Origin: Moniliella sp. 'wahieum'
Taxonomy: Eukaryota > Basidiomycota > Moniliellomycetes > Moniliellales > Moniliellaceae
DNA length: 64,000 bases
Assembly (NCBI GenBank): GCA_003971905.1
Contig: RSEE01000071.1
Location: 1 to 64,000 of the forward strand
Reading direction: 5' to 3'
This document shows, piece after piece, positions 56,304 through 64,000 of the stretch (positions are counted from its first letter, which is position 1; each line of letters starts with the position of its first letter). The translations under genes were made by a program, and so were the position numbers. The notes under the pieces were generated by a model that searched no databases, had not been told where the DNA came from, and saw nothing but the letters and a program-made list of their open reading frames with translations.

Positions 56304-57256
56304 GCTTGTGGAGTGGGTGATATTGTAGCAATGTACAAGTGATTCAATAGCAATGTACAATTGATTCATACCAGAGAGTTGGGCGCCAAGTCGCAAAAGA
56401 TCACAAACATCCTGAAGCTAGGCCGGCCTGGAGCTTGAAGCTTGAAGCGGGTGTGCTTCCTGCCCAACAATCCAACAGGAAAGACGCAATGGGACTAGGC
56501 TGTGGATGTGGCTAGGCGATAGGATACGCACAGGCCACACGGGTAGGTGTGGAGCTGGATAAGTCTAACCCTAGGTACACGGCGACTGGCAGACCGTGCC
56601 GTGTGTGTGGGTGGGAGCGGGGAGGCGGGAGGCGCGAGCGCGCTCCTGGCGCTCGACGCGTTCTGCTCCGTGGGGTGAGTGGCGCCAGTGGGGCGAGGAT
56701 CGCCTGAGATCTGAGATTGGACATGAGATTGAGATTGAGCTTGAGCTTGAGATAGCGCCAGGTGATATGCGCCGAAACGACGCATCTCGAACACAGCGCG
56801 CCTGGGCACATCTCCTGAGATCTCACGACTCTTCATCATCGAGATATCCCACCCGCACACGGCCGACACGCCGACGCACACGCGACGGACGCCTGCCCTC
56901 CTCTCCACCTGGGAGGGAGGACGAATAGGAGTAGCGATCGCGGCGCCGCGCCCTGGCCGCCCCGACAGCGCCCCCGAGGCTGACAATCATTCATTAATCA
57001 CCCGGCCCGCCCCGCACGGCGCCTGCCTCGGCCACGTTGGGGACATGCGCCGATAGCCGATCGCAGAGTCACGAGTCGAGTTCAAGTTGAACGTTCAACG
57101 TTCAACCCCCCATCTTGCCGCGCCTCCGCGTCGACTTATCTCCAGCCGCCGGCTAGTGCTGGGCCACGCTATTTAAAGTTCTCCAGCCTCCATTATCCCG
57201 CTGGCTGCCTTCCTCCGTCTTCCGCCTGCCTTCTACCCCATCCCCTCCTCGCTGCC
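56304..57256. other. intergenic and GABA-T promoter
   Basis: Short inverted repeats (gttgaacgttcaacgttcaac, 57087-57107) and a TATA-like tatttaaag (57170-57178) lie upstream of the start codon at 57257. No gene was recognised. Confidence 0.45.
57170..57178 (+). promoter_or_regulatory. TATA-like element of the GABA aminotransferase gene
   Basis: tatttaaag lies about 80 bp before the ATG at 57257, in otherwise GC-rich DNA and followed by pyrimidine-rich leader. Confidence 0.45.
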
Positions 57257-58797
57257 ATGGCGCTCCGGTACAGCAAGCTCGTCCCCGCCCTCCGCCGCGG
57301 CCTGGCCACCGCCCCACCTACGTCCCAGGCGAGCCTGCCGCCCCTGTCGTCCTCACCTCTCCTACCCCGGCCCCAAGAGCCAGGCCACGGTGCGCGACAT
57401 TGGCCAGTGGCAGGAGAACCGGGTGGACTACTTTGCCGCCGACTATGCCAAGTCGGTCGGCAACTACATCCAGGACGCCGATGGCAACCAACTCCTCGAA
57501 TGTTTGCCCAGATCGCGTCGATTGCATTGGGTACAACCACCCCGACATGCTCAAGCTCGCACGAAGTGTAAGCCCCCCCTCTGCTTCTGCTTCCCCCTTG
57601 GCTGTCTCTTGGGCGATCCACATGCGCTGACACGTGTACAGGACGAGTTTGTCACCGCCGTGACCAACCGGCCTGCCTGGGCAACTTCCCGCCCGTGCAA
57701 TGGACCGAGTGGACGATGGGTGGCCTGGGCCCGCGTCGCGCCTGCTGGTCTGGACAACATTTTCACTGCGATGTGTGGCAGCTGCTCGAACGAGAATGCG
57801 TTCAAAGCGGCGTTTATGGCATATGCGACGCGCGAAAAGAATGGCGCGAAGCGACGTTACGCCGGAAGAGCTTGGTTCGTGCATGCGCAAACGCTGCGCC
57901 CGGCTCGCCGCAGTACTCCATCTTATCCTTCAATCGGGTTTCCACGGCCGCCTGTTGGCAGTTGAGTGCGACCGGTCCAAGCCGATCCACAAGCTGGGCA
58001 TTCCGGCGTTTGACTGGCCCTCGGTCGACTGGCCTCAGCTCAAGTACCCACTCGAGGCCTTCAGCGCAGAAAATGCCGCGGAGGAGAAGCGGGCGCTGGA
58101 GGAGGTGGAGGCGGTGATTCGCTCCTTCAAGGGCACGGGGAAGGACGTGGCGGCAGTGATCATTGAGCCCATTGCGTCCGAGGGCGGAGACGTGCATCGT
58201 CAACGAGTTTTTCCGCCAACTGCGCTTCCTGTGCCGCAAACTCGACAGTACTTTATTGTGGGACGGTGCAGACCGGTGGTGGTGCGACGGGCAAGTTGTG
58301 GGCGTCGGACCACTGGGGGTTGAGCGCCGAAGACGCGCCCCGACTTTGTCACGTTTAGCAAAAAGATGCAGGCGGCAGGCTTCTACCACAAGTTGGAGAC
58401 GCGGGCCAACCTGCCGTACCGCAGTTTCAGTACCTGGCTCGGCCAGCCCACTGCGACATTGCAAGCCAAGACGATTTTGGAGGTGATTGAGGGATGGGTT
58501 GTTGGCCAATGTACAGACCACAGGCAAGGTCTTGTATGACGGCTTGGCCGCGCTCAGCACTCGCTTCCCTGACAAGGTGGCCAATTTGCGCGGTAAGGAC
58601 AAGGGCACGTTTATTGCGTTTGACTGTGCGTCGCCAGCTCAGCGCGACGCGCTCTTGCTCGCCATGCGCGCCCGCGGCACATCAACGTTGGCGGGAACGG
58701 GGCGCAGTCGGTGCGTCTGCGGCCCATGCTCATCTTCCAACCCAAGCATGCGGAGATCTTCCTCGCCACGCTCGAAGCGGCGCTAGGGAGCGTGTAA
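57257..58797 (+). CDS. 4-aminobutyrate aminotransferase, mitochondrial type
   Basis: This PLP enzyme transfers the amino group of GABA to 2-oxoglutarate. The N-terminus MALRYSKLVPALRRGLATAP looks like a mitochondrial presequence. After it come RDIGQWQENRVDYFAADYAK (about 57395), ASIALGYNHPDMLKLARS (about 57510), an intron from 57570 to about 57641, DEFVTAVTNRPA, AMCGSCSNENAFKAAFMAYA (about 57770), GFHGRLLAVECDRSKPIHKL (about 57940), AAVIIEPIASEGGD (about 58150), EVQTGGGATGKLW (about 58265, partly disrupted) and DFVTFSKKMQAAGFYH, where the Lys pair includes the PLP-binding residue. The C-terminus is SVRLRPMLIFQPKHAEIFLA, with a stop at 58795-58797. At least six one-base breaks are present. The fold-type and the GSCSNENAFK block make the assignment firm. 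Confidence 0.93.
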
Positions 58798-59722
58798 ACA
58801 GGTGGTAATGAGGCTCCCTCACTCCCCCGATCCAATCTACGATCCACTGTGCATCCCATACATTCTCTGGTGTAGAACTCTCTCCTATAGGCGTCGTGGC
58901 GCGCGTGTGGAGCGCCTGTGGAGCGCCCGTAATGCAGAGCCAACGTCGGTGCTCTTGGCAAGGCAATCGTGGAGCCTGAGAGATGGACAGTGCAGTGCAG
59001 GTTTCCATATACGGCAGGATGGTGGGGGTTGTGTGGGTGGCGCTAAGGTGTCTGTGATCAGGTGCAGCCTGCGGCCAAGACAGGGTCTGCGAGCTAGATC
59101 CATGATGCCTGTCCATTACCCCCCCCACCTGACGTAGCTGACCACCGTTGCTGTGGCCCAGCCCCCCTCCAGCGCCATGCTCAAGTTCCAGTCCCAGGGC
59201 AGCTTGGTCCAACAAGGTGCGCGGCAAAAACAAGCCCAGCCGCTTGACTCCTAGTATTACCAGCCTGAGTGCAGCCGCCCATAACCCGCCCCAGTTTTGA
59301 CCAATGTTTCTTTCCCCTTTTCATCGCTTCCCTGCCCAACGACTCCAGATGGATACGAGATATGGAACAACAGCGCGGCACGTGTCGGATCTTGGCCACG
59401 CCCAACCGCGGTGACTCTGTGGACACTTTGGGCTCAGGCGGAGGCGGTGGAGGCGGCACGCTCCCTCGCTCGCGCTGGGCGGCGGCGAGGCGGCGGGCGC
59501 AGGCGCCCGGTGGATTATGTCAGCGGCGTGTCTCGTCTTGGTTTTTTTCGCGTGGCTCCTGGCCGAGCGGGAGCGGCGTGGAGAGACACCCGCCAGACAG
59601 CCAAGGCGGCTCCCACCATCCCGCCTCCTGCCCGCCCGCCTGGCCATCCTTCCCATCCTTCCCCAGCCATCGCTCAGCGCGCATGCGCTCGCCGGGATCG
59701 ACAACATCGCCTCCCCCCCGCC
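58798..59722. other. intergenic, possible 5' exon of the uridine kinase gene
   Basis: A short open piece MLKFQSQGSLVQQ at 59177-59216 ends next to a GGTGCG donor-like sequence and could be an upstream exon. This is not established. Nothing else was recognised. Confidence 0.35.
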
Positions 59723-61403
59723 ATGGCGGCCGAGATGGCGCAGGCAAGTGTGGTGGAGAATGAGGTTCCTGCTCTCCCCCCCACGAGGCCAAAAACACCA
59801 TCCTTGCCGAAGCTGGCAAGGCAGCGTGGTATGACGCCCAAGGCCAGAACGTGGGCGCGTACATCATTGGCATTGCCGGCGGCTCCTCCAGTGGCAAGAC
59901 ATCTGTCGCCCGTGCTATCGTCCACTCGCTTCCGCACGTACCATGGATGGCCATCGTCTCTGTCGACTCGTTCTACAAGCCCCTCTCGCCCGAGAGAGCA
60001 AGTTGGCGTTCGATTCCAATACGACTTTGACCATCCCAATGCGTTTGACACCGACTTGCTCATCGAGACGATTCGCGACCTCAAGGCGGGCAAGGCGGTC
60101 GAGGTGCCCGAGTACAGCTTCACCAAGCACCAGCGCCTACCCACCACCACCTACCTCTACGGCGCCAACGTGATCCTGCTCGAGGGACTGTTTGTGCTGC
60201 AGGACCCGAGGCTGCGCGATCTGCTGGACATGAAAGTATTTGTGCAAGCGGATTCGGACTTGATGTTGGCCCGACGAATCCGACGGGACGTGCTGGAGCG
60301 CGGACGGGACGTGGATGGGATTCTGCGGCAGTACCTTACCTTTGTCAAGCCTTCGCAAGACCACTTTGTTGCGCCGCAAGCCAAGTACGCGGACATTATT
60401 GTGCCTGGTTTGCACAACGAGGTGGCGATCAAGGTGATTGGCGAACACATCCGTGTCCAGCTGCAGCACCAAGCCCAACGCATTCGTTCTGAACTTTCCC
60501 TGGTGGGCCAACCGGATGGGCCGAGCAATGCGGCGCCGCAGTTGAGCGAGTACTTTGACCCGGGCTCGGGCTTGCTTCGCTTTGCGCCTGCTTCCGATGC
60601 ACCCTTGACCCTTCCTCCGCGGCCTGAGGATGGCGGACTGGCGCCGCTCGGGCTGCCAGCGACGGTGCACGTGCTGCCCCAGACGAGGCAGGTGCGCGCA
60701 TTGCTTACCTCGCTCCACGACAGCCAGACCGAAGGGAAGAATTCGTGTTCAATGTCAACCGTCTCACCCGCCTCGTCGTTGAGGGGGCACTGAGTTTGCT
60801 CCCGTACCAAAACAAAGCCGTCCCGCTCGGCCTGGGGGGCACGTACGCTGGCTCAGCGCTGGCGCCAGCGCACCTCTGCTCGGTCGCCATCCTTCGTTCG
60901 GGCGGGGTATTTGAGGCGTCGCTGCGGCGCGCGATCCCCGACCTGCCGCTGGGCGCACTGCTGATCCAGTCGGCGGCAGATGGCGAGCCGTACCTGTACA
61001 CGGTGCTGCTGCCCCCGTTCCTCAAGCGCCGCGCCGAGGCAAGCAAGACGTGGGTGATCCTGTGCGACGCACAGATCGGCACGGGCGCCGCAGCGTTCAT
61101 GGCGGTGCGGGTGCTGCTGGACCACGGGGTGCCGGCGTCGCAGATTGTTTTTTGGCGTTGCTGGCTCGCGCGGGGCGGCGTGCACGCCTTGGCACAGGCC
61201 TTCCCCCAGCTGAAGATCGTCGTGGCCGGGGTGGATCCGGGGCTGCGGCGGTCGCTGGTGCCGGACGAAGGGCCGAGTCTGCGCACGCCGCTTGCCTCCG
61301 ACACGGCGGCACCGGAGCAGGCGCTGCGGCCGCAGCTGCGGGTCTGCTGGCGCTGCTGCCGGGCATGGGCAACATCGGCAACCGCTACTACTGGCGCACG
61401 TGA
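59723..61403 (+). CDS. URK1: uridine kinase with C-terminal UPRT-like domain
   Basis: The enzyme phosphorylates uridine and cytidine in pyrimidine salvage. The P-loop reads IIGIAGGSSSGKTSVARAIV (about 59856), followed by VSVDSFYKPLSPE, then YDFDHPNAFDTDLLIETIRD (about 60024), VEVPEYSFTKHQRLPTTTYL and VILLEGLFVLQDPRLRDLLD. FVQADSDLMLARRIRRDVLE and GRDVDGILRQYLTFVKPSQD complete the kinase. A C-terminal uracil phosphoribosyltransferase-like domain begins FNVNRLTRLVVEGALSLLPY (60743) with GVFEASLRRAIPDLPLGALL and ends GMGNIGNRYYW with a stop at 61401-61403. This tandem arrangement is the usual eukaryotic one, and the UPRT-like half is often inactive. Breaks occur near 59820, 59990, 60740 and 61330. 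The ATG at 59723 is used, but an upstream exon is possible. Confidence 0.93.
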
Positions 61404-61698
61404 GCTCAGGCGCACATGTCACATGCATCACATCCGCACCCGTTCCCTCCGCTTCCCTCTCATTTCCCCGCAATATTCCATGCACGCTGCCATGCTTACG
61501 TACAGCAGAAAGAAAAAATGCAATGTTCCATGCGGGCAGTCGGGCTGATGCGCTGATGCGTGATGCATGATGTAGCAGGGGCGGGCGGAACTGGCCGAGC
61601 GGAGTTGGCCGCGTGCGAGTTAGTAATCGCCCCTCCGCTTGCTCCTACCCCTCCCCGTCGGCGCGGCGGCGGCGGTGAGCGGCCCACCAACGCTGACG

Positions 61699-62200
61699 AT
61701 GCTGCCGACGCCCGAAGAGTATGAAGGTACGTTTGCTGCGACGGATGGGGTGGTGGCGGCCGGTGCGGGGCGGACGGCGTGCTGGGTGCTGAATGCTGGG
61801 AAGGATGCTGATGCTGACGTGTGGCTGTGCCCGGTCCGGCAGCGTACATGCGTGCGCGGCAGAACCTGGTCGACGAGGATGTGATCCGGATCTGGCAACT
61901 GCGCATCGTGCGCGAAAACCTGGGCAAGTGCGTCAAGAACGAGCAGACGCGCGCGATGGTGCACTGCAAGGACCTGACCCAGCTGTACTTGCGCATGCTG
62001 CGTGCTTCCCTGGTGCGTTGCCAACCCAATTCTCCCCTCCCCTCCCCTGCCCTCCCCTCCCCTCCCCTCCCCTCCTTGCCCTGTGCCTGTGTTTGTCCGG
62101 CAGAACCACTCACCCCTGTGTTGCTGCAGCTGATCGGTGTCCCGCCGGAGGCAAGTCTACCCTGGAGTCCCACTTGCCCAGCACAGCGAGCGAGGCCTAA
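61699..62200 (+). CDS. NDUFB10/PDSW-like mitochondrial complex I subunit
   Basis: Exon 1 reads MLPTPEEYE (61699-61726), then a GT..AG intron (gtacgttt ... ccggcag, about 61727-61842), then AYMRARQNLVDEDVIRIWQL and RIVRENLGKCVKNEQTRAMV with the two spaced cysteines expected of this small accessory subunit (CX12C region), and CKDLTQLYLRMLRASL. A second intron (gtgcgttgcc ... ttgctgcag, about 62011-62129) leads to a short last exon ending LESHLPSTASEA-stop near 62200, after one possible frame adjustment. An in-frame ATG at 61639 would add a 20-residue leader. The fold is simple, so the call is moderate. Confidence 0.55.
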
Positions 62201-63271
62201 CCCTTCCCTCCTCCCCCCGCCCTTGTATTCCCTGTCGCCTGCCCGCAGAGCAGCCACACACGCATGTCGTAGGGGGAGCAGCGGTGGGTGGAAGCATTGC
62301 GATTACGTGGAACCACTCCTGAAGGATGTACTGGCGACTGTACTGGCGAACAGGCTGTGCAATGAACCTCATACTCCATCCCTCGCCCCTCTTCCCATGC
62401 GCTGGCAGGGGGAGCACCTCTTGTGGCTGGGAGGATCTGAGGATCGCGGTTTCGGGTACCGTTCGTACCGTTTGCTTGATCGTTTTAACCAACGCGCACG
62501 TAGAATAACACCCGAGTGGTTCGCAGCGTTACTGGCACAGGCAGCTGGTAGCTGGTCTTGCTTGTCGCTTGCCCGGTTCTACTCCCGCGGCTGTTACCAT
62601 AAAGCGATGTAGCGGCGCACTCAAACTATAGGCTCAATTCAATGTGTTAGTCCACTCGCTCAGGACGGTAGAGGGGGACCCGAACGCATCCAGCCTATCC
62701 TCGCATATCCTCCAACGACGACCTGCCCTTTAAATCACACCTTTCGACGTGTGGTAACCACAGCAGGGCCCCATCACGTTTCCTTTTCACTCACGAGGGT
62801 TCCGGGCAGAGAGCATCTCATACCGTTCAGCACTGGCATGGCCTTTACCGTTCCTCCTGGTACTACTACTCTGCCTACCGCTTAAAACCGCATTCTCTGC
62901 CAGTACTTGTATGTGGGACGCCTGTGTAGTGGTCAGTCAGAAGGGAGATGGAACTCAGTGCACTGTCCTTTCACGCGCCACAACAGATGGGAACGGACAT
63001 AGGTGCATGCATGGCAAGGGAGTCCCGTACGATCCGTCGGTTGATCTAGTTGTCATCCACGCTCAATATGTGGATGGTGCCTCCCGGCACGGGCGGGGCA
63101 AAACGCACGGCGATTTGAACGTAGTAACCTGGCCAAACGAAAGTCAGTTTCTGCGCCATTTGTCTTGTGCCCTCCTCCCTCCACATTGGAGCAACCTGTT
63201 GAGCTTTAAGCATCGTCGGCGCTTCGTTCCGACCAAATATAGTCGCATCAGTACCTTTCGTGTCGCCTCGG
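62201..63271. other. intergenic
   Basis: No recognisable gene on either strand. The region is somewhat less GC-rich than its neighbours. The 3' end of the minus-strand hydrolase gene lies just beyond it. Confidence 0.45.
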
Positions 63272-64000
63272 CTACGGGAGTGGGGATCTGAGCGCCGACC
63301 ACCTACCTAACCACACCACCCACCAACTACGTTCCGCCCTCAACCCTGACAATCTAACCGTAGACCACACGCCCTGTGCCATGTGGCACCGCATCGCATT
63401 GCCACTGCCTCCATTCTGGGGCACCTCACAGCCGTGCTGCGGGCCAGCATCCGCCTGGACGGGGTTGACGAGCGTGCCGAGGCCATGCGAGCCTGCGATC
63501 GCCACCAGGTCGCCGTCGTGGAGAAACAGCGGCGGGAGACGTTTGAAACCCGCCCGGCGGGGTTGCCCATCGAGATGACGCTACCTGCCTCGAGCGTGGT
63601 GCCTGCGCTAAGCTGGGCGATCGTCTCTGCCCACGCCCCATAGATGGTCGGCCGTCGAGCCGGCCTGGACCTGGGTGCCATTGAGCACCGTGCTGAGCTG
63701 CACCGCCTCGGGATCCGGGATCTGGGTGCGAGCGACGATGCACGGGCCAAAGAGGCAGAACCCATCAAAGCTCTTGCCCAATCCCCACTGCGGCACGGCA
63801 AACATGCGCTTGCGCGCCGACACGTCGTTGGCCAAGGAGTAGCCTAGCACGTACTCCAGTGCCTCCTCTGCTCGAACGTCCTTGGCCGTCTTGCCCAGCA
63901 CCACCAGCAGCTCCACCTCGTAGTCCGACTCGTCCTTGGCGACCGGTGGGAGGGGAATGGGGTCCCCTGGCCCAGCGAGCGTAGTGAGCGGCTTGTAAAA
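63272..64000 (-). CDS. fumarylacetoacetate hydrolase family protein, 5' end outside the window
   Basis: FAH-fold enzymes hydrolyse or decarboxylate beta-diketo acids using a divalent metal. From the right edge the minus strand reads FYKPLTTLAGPGDPIPLPPV, then DESDYEVELLVVLGKTAKDV with the metal-binding DxExE-type acids, VLGYSLANDVSARKRMF, GLGKSFDGFCLFGPCIV (all FAHD signatures), ETIAQLSAGTTLEAGSVISM, and GDLVAIAGSHGLGTLVNPV near the C-terminus. The stop at 63272 gives a C-terminal tail longer than usual, so the true end may be near 63450. Two frame breaks are present, near 63640 and 63555. The N-terminus continues past 64000. Confidence 0.9.

Overview
This window is nuclear DNA from a GC-rich filamentous or yeast-like fungus, most likely a basidiomycete. 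The evidence is short spliceosomal introns (about 50-110 nt, many starting GTACGT), two intron-bearing nuclear tRNA genes, a chromodomain Ty3/gypsy retrotransposon, and a set of clearly eukaryotic housekeeping genes. A complex I subunit-like gene argues against Saccharomyces-type yeasts. The exact lineage cannot be read from the sequence.

Layout. 1-5330: a 5'-truncated chromovirus (protease fragment, RT/RNase H/integrase/chromodomain polyprotein, one 3' LTR). 5331-12800: gene-poor, with one unrecognised minus-strand gene (about 8340-9898), heptamer repeats and an AT-richer stretch. 12808-15808: SYT1-like Sec7/PH Arf-GEF. 16961-18300: unrecognised Pro-rich basic protein. 19026-19997 (-): KduD-like short-chain dehydrogenase. 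22104-22190: tRNA-Pro(AGG) with intron. 23463-24981: multi-pass membrane protein. 27813-28893: casein kinase 1. 30304-31305: tafazzin. 31533-32987 (-): possible SHG1/BOD1-domain protein, divergent from ULA1 (33179-35396). 35680-36338 (-): RPL10. 37294-38495 (-): aprataxin-like HIT protein. 39076-40456 (-): Ser/Pro-rich ORF. 40723-43781: coiled-coil protein. 44865-46467 (-): GLE1, divergent from MOT1 (46913-52956). 53285-55641: ELL-like elongation factor. 56208-56303 (-): tRNA-Gly(UCC) with intron. 57257-58797: GABA aminotransferase. 59723-61403: uridine kinase. 61699-62200: NDUFB10-like subunit. 63272-64000 (-): fumarylacetoacetate-hydrolase family gene running off the edge.

The genes are ordinary dispersed housekeeping functions, not an operon or cluster: transcription (MOT1, ELL, possibly a COMPASS subunit), mRNA export (GLE1), translation (RPL10, two tRNAs), neddylation (ULA1), trafficking (SYT1), mitochondria (tafazzin, GABA-T, complex I) and pyrimidine salvage (URK1). 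I saw no convincing undescribed system.

The most important caveat is quality. Almost every conserved gene is broken by isolated one-base indels, usually a missing base in a short homopolymer (for example the missing A that breaks the MOT1 Walker A motif and the missing A in RPL10). This pattern fits uncorrected sequencing error better than mass pseudogenisation. CDS coordinates below are therefore gene spans that contain introns and frame breaks, not clean reading frames.
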